NCBI GenBank assembly: GCA_964419095.1
Contig: CAYQOG010000001.1
Span: 27,515-91,514, forward strand
Length of the DNA stretch: 64,000 nt
Direction: 5' to 3'
Source: JAKAVK01 sp964419095
GTDB lineage: Archaea; Micrarchaeota; Micrarchaeia; Micrarchaeales; CABMGC01
This document shows, piece by piece, positions 17,265 to 24,083 of the stretch. The translations under genes and the position numbers were made by a program. The notes below the pieces were generated by a model that saw only the letters and a list, made by a program, of their open reading frames with translations, did no database searches and was not told the DNA's origin. How positions within the stretch are numbered: position 1 is the first letter of the stretch; the number at the start of each line of letters is the position of its first letter.

Positions 17265-17630
17265 TTGGTAAGGATAACCTACGAGCCGACCAACGAGGTC
17301 GTCATACACGACGTCATAGCGGTAGAGGTGGACACGCTGCTCAGGGGAAGGGTCACGCCTGCGGGAACAATGCCACTCTACTGGTGCAACGGCATACTCT
17401 TCACGTTCTCATCGCTTCCGCTCACGGACGAGGTAGTCAAGGACTACATGCGCGGAAAGATCCATTGGCTCGAAGTGCAGTTTGCCAAGATGCCCGCGTA
17501 CAAGCCAATACTCACCTTAAACGAGGAGGAATACAAGGGCTCGATGAACATAAGGATAATAGACACTACAGCCAGCCCCATACACAGCGAGCTCGCGAAG
17601 TGGCTCAAAACCGGGATAAAGCAGCCTTAA
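17265..17630 (+). CDS. unknown protein in the exosome operon
   Basis: About 121 residues from a TTG start at 17265; no ATG or GTG fits near the end of L37Ae, and further upstream the frame only shadows L37Ae. It reads as an alternating beta-rich domain, LVRITYEPTNEVVIHDVIAV, with a WCNGILFTFSSLP strand pair and a helix (DEVVKDYMRGKIHWLEVQF). I do not recognise the family. It sits between L37Ae and RpoP. In other archaea that position often holds small KEOPS or RNA-processing proteins, but this one does not resemble Pcc1. A role in RNA or ribosome biology is inference from position. Confidence 0.65.
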   Translation: MVRITYEPTNEVVIHDVIAVEVDTLLRGRVTPAGTMPLYWCNGILFTFSSLPLTDEVVKDYMRGKIHWLEVQFAKMPAYKPILTLNEEEYKGSMNIRIIDTTASPIHSELAKWLKTGIKQP

Positions 17631-17657
17631 TAATCATTAGGAAATAAATGTGATACC

Positions 17658-17789
17658 ATGCCATACGTTTGCCTGCATTGCGGAAAAGAAGTGAAGAGCC
17701 TTGAGAAGTTCATCAGGTGCCCATACTGCGGTTACAGGGTTCTCGCAAAGAAGAGATCATCGCTTGCAAAGACTGTTTCTACAGACTGA
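17658..17789 (+). CDS. rpoP: DNA-directed RNA polymerase subunit P (Rpb12)
   Basis: The 43-residue zinc-ribbon protein has CLHC near the start and CPYC after KFIR, with the family text GKEVKSLEKFIR and YCGYRVLAKKR. Rpb12/RpoP is an essential small subunit that stabilises promoter-bound RNA polymerase. The ATG at 17658 lies 27 bases after the unknown gene. It ends the exosome superoperon and runs toward the PRC-barrel gene on the other strand. Confidence 0.92.
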   Translation: MPYVCLHCGKEVKSLEKFIRCPYCGYRVLAKKRSSLAKTVSTD

Positions 17790-17808
17790 AAGCCGATTAA
17801 GGAGTAGA

Positions 17809-18075
17809 CTACTGCGGCGCGGCCCTGACCACTATGCCCTCTCCTATCTTCGTTACACGGTCGAAGGTTATGCTGTTCTTCATGAAGTCGCTGCGCACAT
17901 TCCCGCTCCTTGCCAGTTGCTCAAGCTTATTCAGCAGAAGATGAGATACCGAATTAGATGAAAGGTCAATTATTACGCCCTTGACCTCCCCAAGGTCGCC
18001 TCCCGATGAAGAGATCACCCGCTTCCCGTACAAATCTGAAATTCTTATTGCCACAATCCCACTACTCGATGACAA
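17809..18075 (-). CDS. PRC-barrel domain protein
   Basis: The 88-residue protein is a single PRC barrel: RISDLYGKRVISSSGGDLGEVKGVIIDL is the classic start of the fold, followed by strands ending VTKIGEGIVVRAAP. Archaeal stand-alone PRC-barrel proteins are small cytosolic proteins, some linked to RNA processing or cell division. Its start overlaps the end of the upstream zinc-ribbon gene by 14 bases, so it is the last gene of a three-gene operon with the histone. Confidence 0.85.
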   Translation of the reverse strand: MSSSSGIVAIRISDLYGKRVISSSGGDLGEVKGVIIDLSSNSVSHLLLNKLEQLARSGNVRSDFMKNSITFDRVTKIGEGIVVRAAPQ

Positions 18076-18616
18076 GCCTGCTTATCTTCTTTGAAGCAAA
18101 GACTCTGACTATATACTCTTTGAGAGTATTTATAAAAGCGTCGTTATCTTTCTCCTTTTCAGCGAGCTCATCCTTCTCAAACATGTCAGGATTTCCTTCC
18201 ACAAGGTGGCGCAGATACCTGTCGCTAATGTGGTAGTATCTCTTCCTGCAGGATTCGCATGAGAAGATCGGGATTACGGGAACGTCATCTATCTCTTCCG
18301 GTTTCTTAAGGTCAAGCTCCCTGACCACTCTGCCTTTGCAGTTGGTGCAATGAACCTTAAGCGCTATCCGTGAATACGAATCGACTTCTATTACTTTTGG
18401 ATTGAAAGCGCTGCCAAGGTATGCGTAAAGGAGCGAATCAACCTTGCCTCCCTTTGAATAGACCTGATTTAGTATCTCTCCGGAATCGCTGAACTGGGTG
18501 ATCAGCACTCCGCGCTTCGTCGGCTCCGCGATGCAGAGGCACTGCTTTCCCTCGACAGAATAGGTCGAGGTCCTATGCCTCCCCTCAGGGCTCCTGAAAA
18601 CCTCCAACTCCTGCAT
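18062..18616 (-). CDS. conserved protein with two CxxC knuckles, unknown
   Basis: The 184-residue protein has two paired cysteine knuckles, CTNC (about 88-91) and CESC (about 120-123), about 30 residues apart, which should bind one zinc. The N-terminal part is beta-rich and the C-terminal part helical and charged (DMFEKDELAEKEKDND). I do not recognise the family. It starts 1 base after the histone gene ends and overlaps PRC-barrel by 14 bases, so it is tightly linked to chromatin or RNA-related neighbours. Confidence 0.65.
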   Translation of the reverse strand: MQELEVFRSPEGRHRTSTYSVEGKQCLCIAEPTKRGVLITQFSDSGEILNQVYSKGGKVDSLLYAYLGSAFNPKVIEVDSYSRIALKVHCTNCKGRVVRELDLKKPEEIDDVPVIPIFSCESCRKRYYHISDRYLRHLVEGNPDMFEKDELAEKEKDNDAFINTLKEYIVRVFASKKISRLVIE

Positions 18617-18617
18617 T

Positions 18618-18827
18618 CTAACCCCTGCTTATCACGTATTTCGATATGTCCTTCTTGGTCACTTTGCCCCGTTTCTCCTTTTTTGCATTCTCAACGGCGA
18701 ACTTCGAGATCCTTTCCGCCTCGGACTCAAGCATCCGCGCAAGCTCATCCACGCCGCTCTCGGTTATGTTCGCGTTGAAATAGCCCTTCACAAGCTGCTT
18801 TATAGCAGCCCTAGGTATTTTTGCCAT
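18618..18827 (-). CDS. archaeal histone
   Basis: The histone-fold protein has about 69 residues from MAKIPRAAIKQLVK. It shows the three-helix fold, with GYFNANITESGVDELARMLESEAERISKFAVENAKKEKRGKVTKKDISKYVISR matching archaeal HMfB-type histones in shape, including the long central helix and the KRGKVTKKDI loop. Upstream in-frame starts (18851 ATG, 18854 GTG) lie only about 15-20 bases from the TATA element at 18863-18875, too close for a transcript to include them, so 18827 is preferred. It packages DNA into nucleosome-like fibres. Confidence 0.9.
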   Translation of the reverse strand: MAKIPRAAIKQLVKGYFNANITESGVDELARMLESEAERISKFAVENAKKEKRGKVTKKDISKYVISRG

Positions 18828-18862
18828 AAGATCAGCACTCAAGATCTTCATCACAAATCAGA

Positions 18863-18875
18863 AATATATGGCTCA
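18863..18875 (-). promoter_or_regulatory. histone promoter TATA box
   Basis: Reading the minus strand, CCATATATTTCTG forms a clear TATA element. With the usual 24-27 base spacing the transcript would begin near 18845, inside the longest reading frame. This supports the downstream histone start at 18827. Confidence 0.5.
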
Positions 18876-19022
18876 TCACGATGATAAATGGACAAGAAAG
18901 GATATAAATGCGACAGCGGAACCGAGAACAGCCGCTAACCGTAGCAAAGGGATACGTATCTGCACGTAGTGCCACATAACGTTTTAAATACTGATTGCGG
19001 CAAGATAACTCTGTTGGTTCCT

Positions 19023-20411
19023 ATGATAGATATAACAAAGGATAATTTTGAAGCAGAGGTACTCAAGTCTGGAATACCTGTTGTCGTAGATGCATGGGCC
19101 GTTTGGTGTGGCCCCTGCGTAACTCCAGATACTGTACTCTTAGGAGACAACAAACCGATTTCTCAAGTCCAAGCAAACGATTATGTTTTCACGCAAACAG
19201 GGCATAATCAAGTTAAGGATAGTTTCAGCAGGCAATACGATGGTGATATTCTTACTGTCAAAGCCTGTGGGATGCTCCCGTTCCAAATTACGCCAGAACA
19301 TCCTGTATTGATATCTACTTCAGAATCAACGGACAGGATTATAGGTATGTCAAGCACTTACTGGAAGGAAGCAGGCAATCTCATAGCCAAAGAGAAAGAC
19401 GACGACGGCGATTATCTGGTTATACCAAAACTGAAGGGCAATACAGATACAAAATTAATTAGCCTGGGAAAGTACATAGCAGACAGAAATATCAGTATGG
19501 CTTCCCGCAAGAATGTGCCGCTGGAATTCCCCCTAAATGAAGATACGGCATGGCTCCTGGGTCTCTATGTCGCAGAAGGAAACGCAAGCGATAATGCAGT
19601 CGTGTTCAATCTGGGAGCAAAAGAGGTAAAACTGCAAAATGAGGTAATCAGAATAGGCAAGGATCTTGGATATTCCCCCTGCATAAGCCATTCATCCCAA
19701 AGCGCAGTCAAAGTCTCTATCAAGTCAAGGTTGCTTACAAGGGCGTTCCCAGAATGGTGCGGACATCTGGCCCCAAACAAGAAGATACCCGACTTCATCC
19801 TGATGCATAAAAACGATGCAATTCCAAAGAAATTCCTTGAAGGCTATCTGATCGGTGACGGGAACAAGAGGGATGGCATGCAATTTGCAAGATCTGTATC
19901 GAAGCTATTGATGATACAACTGCAACTGCTTTATACGCGATTTGGCAAATTCGCAGTCTTACAACTATCTCAAAAAGGCGGAGTGTCAAAAATACTAGGC
20001 AGGACTGTCCATACGCATGACATGTATACTATGTGCGTAAGGGAAAACGGCGCAACACAGGCAAGGCAGACTCCTGAATACATATACGTCCCTATAAGGG
20101 AAATAACGCGAAAAGCTTACTCTGGTGTAGTATGCAACATAGAAACTGCTGACAACACCTACCTGATAAACAATGCAGTTGTACACAACTGCAGGATCTT
20201 CTCCCCGATATTCGAAGGCCTGGAGAAGGACTTCTCAAAGAAGGTAAAGTTCGCGAAGCTCAACGTGGACGAGAATCCCGACATCTCAGGAGAGTACAAC
20301 ATAATGAGCATACCCACCACGCTTCTTTTCGAGAAAGGCAACGTAAAGGCCATGTCCGTGGGCGCGGTGCCCAAGGAGGACTTCAAGAAGTGGCTGGAGA
20401 AAAACCTTTAA
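19023..20411 (+). CDS. trxA: thioredoxin interrupted by an active-site intein
   Basis: The precursor encodes a normal 104-residue thioredoxin split by an intein. N-extein: MIDITKDNFEAEVLKSGIPV to WAVWCGP (31 residues). C-extein: CRIFSPIFEGLEKDFSKK onward (73 residues) with the conserved cis-proline segment IMSIPTTLLF and a C-terminal helix. Joined, they give VVDAWAVWCGPCRIFSP, the standard CGPC redox site. Thioredoxin reduces protein disulfides in the cytosol. The start at 19023 matches the family; a TATA element (TTTTAAATAC, about 18981-18990) lies upstream. The insertion splits the two active-site cysteines, so without splicing the protein cannot form the normal site. It is not in an evident operon. 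Confidence 0.95.
   Translation: MIDITKDNFEAEVLKSGIPVVVDAWAVWCGPCVTPDTVLLGDNKPISQVQANDYVFTQTGHNQVKDSFSRQYDGDILTVKACGMLPFQITPEHPVLISTSESTDRIIGMSSTYWKEAGNLIAKEKDDDGDYLVIPKLKGNTDTKLISLGKYIADRNISMASRKNVPLEFPLNEDTAWLLGLYVAEGNASDNAVVFNLGAKEVKLQNEVIRIGKDLGYSPCISHSSQSAVKVSIKSRLLTRAFPEWCGHLAPNKKIPDFILMHKNDAIPKKFLEGYLIGDGNKRDGMQFARSVSKLLMIQLQLLYTRFGKFAVLQLSQKGGVSKILGRTVHTHDMYTMCVRENGATQARQTPEYIYVPIREITRKAYSGVVCNIETADNTYLINNAVVHNCRIFSPIFEGLEKDFSKKVKFAKLNVDENPDISGEYNIMSIPTTLLFEKGNVKAMSVGAVPKEDFKKWLEKNL
19116..20189 (+). mobile_element. intein with LAGLIDADG homing endonuclease in thioredoxin
   Basis: The 358-residue in-frame intein begins at Cys1 of CVTPDTVLLGDNKPIS (block A) and ends with the invariant HN of INNAVVHN (block G). 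Block B reads PFQITPEHPVLI with the T-x-x-H motif; block F is GVVCNIETADNTYLI. In the centre are two LAGLIDADG-type motifs, WLLGLYVAEGNAS and FLEGYLIGDGNKR, each with the catalytic acidic residue (E and D), so the homing endonuclease looks intact. The +1 residue is Cys (20190-20192), allowing normal class 1 splicing. Base composition looks more AT-rich than the flanking exteins. Endonuclease activity is inferred from the motifs. Confidence 0.95.
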
Positions 20412-20447
20412 CCCTTCTTCTACCATACATAATGTGCGGTTTTGCGT

Positions 20448-21722
20448 ATGCCAGTAGAATTACTCAGGGGCATGAGGGACTTCGGCCCAGCCGAAGCAAT
20501 AAGGCTGCGCGAGATAATATCCAGGGTAGAGGACATCTTCAGGAGGTTCGGCTTCTATCCCATAGAGACGCCAAGCCTTGAGAGCAAGGACGTGCTGACC
20601 GCAAAGGCATACGGGCAGGAGGCAAACAAGGAGCTCTATATGCTTGAAGGAGGGGACGCAGGTCTTGTATACGATCTGACGGTTCCGCTTGCGCGATACG
20701 TTTCGATGAACAAGGACCTTGCGCTCCCTTTCAAAAGGTACCAGATAGCGAAGGCCTGGCGCAGGGACGAGCCGCAGAAGATGCGCTCAAGGGAATTCAT
20801 GCAGGCAGACATAGACATAGTGGGCAGCCGGGAGCCTTCGGCAGAGGCGGAAGTGATAGGCGCAACCGGACTTTCGCTCGAAGCTGTAGGGATAATGGAC
20901 TACACGATAGCGATAAGCAGCAGGGTAATGCTCAATGGAGTACTCAACCTATTCAAGGTCCCTAAGGAAAAGCAGAACAGCGCCATAATAACCATCGACA
21001 AGATGGGCAAGATAAGCCGCGACGAGGCGATAAAGCAGATAGCGGCCCTTGGAATGGAGACCAGGGACGCGGAAGGCCTTCTCAACTTCATAAACGAGGA
21101 GATGGCTAATGAGGAAAAACTCAAGAAGCTTGCAGCCAATGTCCCTGAAGCGAAGGAGGAAACGGATAGGCTTGCAGTGATAATCGGGCTGCTCTCAAAC
21201 TATCATCTCAACGGAACGATAAAAGTTGATTTGTCCCTCGCAAGGGGCCTGGACTATTACACCGGCACGGTCTGGGAATTCATAGCGATGAGGAACAACG
21301 AGCGCCTTCCGACGATCGCCTCAGGAGGCAGGTACGACTCGCTGATAGAAATATACTCGAAGACGCCGCAGCCTGCTGTGGGTTCCTCAATAGGCATAAG
21401 CAGGGCATTCGAGCTTACAAAGAGCACGGATCCCAAGTCCACGTATGCAAGAATATACATAGCGAACATAGGTCCTATGAATTACGATTACGCGGTGACC
21501 ATCGCAAACTTCATGAGGTCGAGGGGGATAAGCGCCGATCTCAATGTGACTACAAGGAGCATCTCAAAGCAGCTCGAGTATGCCAATTCGATGAAGATAA
21601 AGTACACGGCTGTGGTTGGAGACAGGGAAAGGGAAGCCAACAAAATACGACTTCGGGACATGGATACGGGAAACGAAGAGTTATTAGACCTTGAGGAAAC
21701 AATAAAGAAGCTGCAGGGCTGA
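20448..21722 (+). CDS. hisS: histidyl-tRNA synthetase
   Basis: The class II aminoacyl-tRNA synthetase has 424 residues from the ATG at 20448; a TTG two codons earlier is possible. Motif 1 region: LLRGMRDFGPAEAIRLREI and RFGFYPIETPSLES. Motif 2: RYQIAKAWRRDEPQKMRSREFMQADIDI. HisRS-specific loops: LARGLDYYTGTVWEF and ASGGRYDSLI. An anticodon-binding domain follows (about 335-424, ARIYIANIGPMNYDYAVTIANFMRSRGI). It charges tRNA-His with histidine. It is followed 4 bases later by the unknown archaeal protein. Confidence 0.96.
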   Translation: MPVELLRGMRDFGPAEAIRLREIISRVEDIFRRFGFYPIETPSLESKDVLTAKAYGQEANKELYMLEGGDAGLVYDLTVPLARYVSMNKDLALPFKRYQIAKAWRRDEPQKMRSREFMQADIDIVGSREPSAEAEVIGATGLSLEAVGIMDYTIAISSRVMLNGVLNLFKVPKEKQNSAIITIDKMGKISRDEAIKQIAALGMETRDAEGLLNFINEEMANEEKLKKLAANVPEAKEETDRLAVIIGLLSNYHLNGTIKVDLSLARGLDYYTGTVWEFIAMRNNERLPTIASGGRYDSLIEIYSKTPQPAVGSSIGISRAFELTKSTDPKSTYARIYIANIGPMNYDYAVTIANFMRSRGISADLNVTTRSISKQLEYANSMKIKYTAVVGDREREANKIRLRDMDTGNEELLDLEETIKKLQG

Positions 21723-21726
21723 TCGC

Positions 21727-22218
21727 ATGGCAAGGAGCGAAGTCGAAGAGACAACTCACAGAGTTATCGAGAAAGGAGGACTGCTGGTCAGGCTCTATTT
21801 TGACGTTCACACTGAAGCAAAGGAGGACCTCCAGGCGCTCCTCGCCGACATGATAAACAACAAGCTGCTCAAGGCAGACGGAGTGGTCTATTGCTTCGGC
21901 GAGATAGACGAGCCCGTGAGCAGGGAGGGATCCTACAGCACAAGCGCAATAGTCACGGTCTTGGTTGACAGCCTCGAGCACCTTCTCAATGTCGTATTCA
22001 CGTTCGCCCCGGCAGCCCTGGAAATCATGAAGCCTGAAAAGCAATATATCATAAGGCAATCCGACCTGCAGAGCGCGCTTGTAACGCTTTCGTCAATATC
22101 TGCAGGATATTCCGAGTACATACTGAAGAGGGTAATGAAGCCTGAGGACTACGACAAGATCAGAGACGACCTCAGGGCAAGGGAGGAGTTGGGCAAGAAG
22201 ATAATTAAGAAAGAATGA
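21727..22218 (+). CDS. conserved archaeal protein, unknown function
   Basis: The 163-residue protein is mixed alpha/beta: VIEKGGLLVRLYFDVHTEAKEDLQALLADMI, a strand GVVYCFGEIDEP, another STSAIVTVLVDSLEHLLNVVFTFAPAALEIMKPE, and a charged C-terminal helix. I do not recognise a named family. It directly follows hisS (4 bases) on the same strand, so shared transcription is likely. The GEID and the conserved-looking KPEKQYIIRQSDLQ are features to search for. Confidence 0.7.
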   Translation: MARSEVEETTHRVIEKGGLLVRLYFDVHTEAKEDLQALLADMINNKLLKADGVVYCFGEIDEPVSREGSYSTSAIVTVLVDSLEHLLNVVFTFAPAALEIMKPEKQYIIRQSDLQSALVTLSSISAGYSEYILKRVMKPEDYDKIRDDLRAREELGKKIIKKE

Positions 22219-22294
22219 CTTATCAGAATTGAAGTAAAAGTTCGAACGGCATAATCGTGATAATTGCTCCTCTACAGGTTCGGTAGGTTTCGCA

Positions 22295-22320
22295 GGGGAG
22301 GGGGTGATTTCTGCCTCCCC
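22295..22320. repeat. GC-rich inverted repeat / hairpin
   Basis: Arms GGGGAGG (22295-22301) and CCTCCCC (22314-22320) pair around a 12-base loop. It lies about 80 bases past the stop of the upstream plus-strand gene, inside the decayed stretch. No T-tract follows, so an intrinsic terminator is not clearly supported. Confidence 0.4.
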
Positions 22321-22332
22321 CAACGCCTCCGA

Positions 22333-22431
22333 ACATCCTGCCCGCGCCTTCGCTCTGGCAAGGCCGAGTATTGCCCGCTCATGTATCATGTCCCTTTCGA
22401 AATCGGCAAAAGCCGCCGGAACCCGCGCCAA
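22333..22431 (-). pseudogene. serine recombinase (resolvase/invertase) fragment
   Basis: The frame reads VPAAFADFERDMIHERAILG then LARAKARAG. This matches the catalytic-domain end of serine recombinases, where a segment like A-L-A-E-F-E-R-D-L-I-R-E-R-T is followed by G-L-A-A-A-R-A-R-G at the start of the E-helix and linker. The N-terminal nucleophile region and the C-terminal DNA-binding HTH are missing, and the reading breaks down on both sides. About 33 codons survive, so it is a relic of a mobile element. Confidence 0.5.
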
Positions 22432-22521
22432 AAGAAGAGAGCAACAGATTCTCAGCCGGGATGCTCGGGAAAACTGATACTACGAAATACCGCACCAAAC
22501 AGCGTTGCAAGGAATCTATGA

Positions 22522-22833
22522 AAATTTAGAGTTAAAGAACTTCTGGTAGCTAATGGCGGCAGATTCTATCCCGCAAATTACAAAATAACCCGGCCCACAG
22601 GCTGGCATGCCTGGGAAACTGGAGGCGAATTGGCTATGCCAAGGGCAGAAGACCCAGAAAGGACCCTTTTCTACGCTCATGGAATTCGTAGGCCTTCTAT
22701 TTTCGTAGGCTCTGACGCATGCACATCGGATCTTGGAAGACGCTTCTATCTAGATGCATCAAGTGCGGCTACATATCGGGCCCCGCTTATTGCGCATGGA
22801 GGAGACCCACGCTGCAGTAATCACCATTCCTGA
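22522..22833 (+). pseudogene. unrecognised open frame, possibly a gene remnant
   Basis: An open frame of about 103 codons reads VKELLVANGGRFYPANYKI, then TRPTGWHAWETGGELAMPR, then GIRRPSIFVGSDACTSDLG. Possible starts are TTG at 22630 or ATG at 22636, which would give about 65 residues. The composition is protein-like, but I recognise no family and see no promoter. It neighbours the recombinase fragment, so it may be part of the same decayed insertion. Chance is not excluded. Confidence 0.3.
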
Positions 22834-22878
22834 AGAGAGAACGCCTGCCTCCCGGAGCGACAATACGGGTCGAGTAAG

Positions 22879-23982
22879 TCAGTCGGCAAGGCCTCTCAGG
22901 AAGAATCTCTTTATGACCACGCTCGGAAGGTCCATGTCCCCGTATCTTTCCAGGAAACCCTCAATGCCAAGCTTCTTCGAGACGCTTACTATTCTACCCA
23001 AATTCTCATGGCTGAGTGACGAATAGAATTTATTGGCCATGGAATGCAATCGCATCTCAAGCCCATACTTCTTCATGAATGCGGTCTCATAATCCGCAAG
23101 GCTCGCGCCGTTGCTGAGATGCTTCCCTATCGATTCTGCCGCAATCAAGGCCGCATTGCTTCCGAATATTATCCCCCCGCCTGTAGTTGCCTTGACCTGG
23201 CCTGCCGCATCGCCGACCAGCAGCACGCGCCTCTTTTCATCTACAATCCTCTCCCGCCTTGCCATCGGTATGATGCTGGCGCCTCCTGTGATGGGGCGAT
23301 GGCCATCAACCATGTCGGCCACCGCCTTGGTCTGCACGAATCTCTCGAATGCGAGCTTGCTGTTCCTGAAACCCGTGTCCACTCCTATGCCCACTTCGAG
23401 TATGTCGCGCGTATTGGGGCACATCCAGCCGAATAAGCCCGGAGTGAACCTGTTATCGAAGAAAAGGTCGACGATTTCGGGGTTCCCTGCCGAGACATTG
23501 TACTCTGCCTTGTAGGTCAGCGAATACCTTGGAATCTGGCCCATCGAGAAGTGCCTTGCCACTGTGGAAACGGCGCCATCCGCACCTATTATTATGCCAT
23601 TCCTGCTTATCGAATCGAGCTCCGCAGCCGATACCCGCTTTCTGGTTTCAACTGCCGCTCCTGCCGAAGCCGCATCATCCTTGCATATCCCATTGAGCCT
23701 CTTCCTGTCCAGCACCACTGCTACAGGATCCTTGGTCCTTATGCTAAGAGTCTTCCCTCCCGCATGTATGTTCGCGCCTTTCAGCGTGTTTGTCAGTGCG
23801 GTCCTGTAATCCACTCCAAGGCTACGCAGTCCTTTCACGGAGAGTATCCCCGATGCATGTATCGGGTGGCCAATGACCGCCTTCTGCTCGTAGACCCTGG
23901 TGGAAATGCCCTTTTCAGCTAGCGCTCTTGCTGCAATCATGCCCGCAGTTCCGCCGCCGATGACCGATACCTTCTCCTTCAA
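22879..23982 (-). CDS. geranylgeranyl reductase family FAD oxidoreductase
   Basis: The FAD protein has 367 residues from a TTG start and opens KEKVSVIGGGTAGMIAARAL (Rossmann GxGxxG). Further family marks are VYEQKAVIGHPIHASGILS, GADGAVSTVARHF and the C-terminal LLVGDAAGQVKATTGGGIIFG (FAD site, GD box). This is the archaeal geranylgeranyl reductase/halogenase-like family, which saturates isoprenoid chains of archaeol lipids. The TTG at 23982 is chosen because the TATA element GCTATATAAAGC (minus, about 24001-24012) sits about 25 bases upstream, giving a leaderless transcript; a frame 23 residues longer would start upstream of that transcript. Exact substrate is inferred. Confidence 0.85.
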   Translation of the reverse strand: MKEKVSVIGGGTAGMIAARALAEKGISTRVYEQKAVIGHPIHASGILSVKGLRSLGVDYRTALTNTLKGANIHAGGKTLSIRTKDPVAVVLDRKRLNGICKDDAASAGAAVETRKRVSAAELDSISRNGIIIGADGAVSTVARHFSMGQIPRYSLTYKAEYNVSAGNPEIVDLFFDNRFTPGLFGWMCPNTRDILEVGIGVDTGFRNSKLAFERFVQTKAVADMVDGHRPITGGASIIPMARRERIVDEKRRVLLVGDAAGQVKATTGGGIIFGSNAALIAAESIGKHLSNGASLADYETAFMKKYGLEMRLHSMANKFYSSLSHENLGRIVSVSKKLGIEGFLERYGDMDLPSVVIKRFFLRGLAD

Positions 23983-24000
23983 ACAAGCACCGTAGTCTGC

Positions 24001-24062
24001 TTTATATAGCTTATCTAACAAAGATAAAATCGAATACTTATCAGCTGGCAAACTTATTTATC
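24001..24062. promoter_or_regulatory. divergent promoters of GGR and aglB
   Basis: Two TATA elements serve opposite strands. GCTATATAAAGC (minus, about 24001-24012) lies about 25 bases from the GGR start at 23982. ACTTATTTATCC (plus, about 24052-24063) lies about 25-30 bases from the aglB start at 24084. Both suggest short or absent leaders. Confidence 0.5.
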
Positions 24063-24083
24063 CTGTTCGGTGCGTGGCATAAT

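Larger units (their letters stand above)
22219..22878. other. decayed intergenic stretch (about 660 bases)
   Basis: No intact gene is recognised here. It holds a serine-recombinase fragment on the minus strand (22333-22431), a GC hairpin at 22295-22320, and an unrecognised plus-strand open frame (22522-22833). I looked for RNase P RNA, SRP RNA and tRNA signatures on both strands and saw none. The stretch looks like the residue of an old insertion. Confidence 0.55.

Noticed and set aside
18876..18960. Small plus-strand frame MDKKGYKCDSGTENSR or a box C/D RNA between histone and thioredoxin
   Set aside because: The frame is 16 codons with no family and no good ribosome-binding site; the GATGATA resembles box C but no box D pairs with it.
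19116..20189. The thioredoxin interruption as a frameshift or chimeric assembly
   Set aside because: The reading frame is continuous, carries complete splicing blocks A, B, F and G and both endonuclease motifs, and restores an exact CGPC thioredoxin when removed.
22219..22878. Possible RNase P RNA, SRP RNA or tRNA in the gene-free stretch
   Set aside because: I looked on both strands for RNase P CR-I/CR-IV motifs, the SRP helix 8 loop and T-loops. Only a weak AGTTCGAACGG (about 22236) was seen, without acceptor or anticodon arms.
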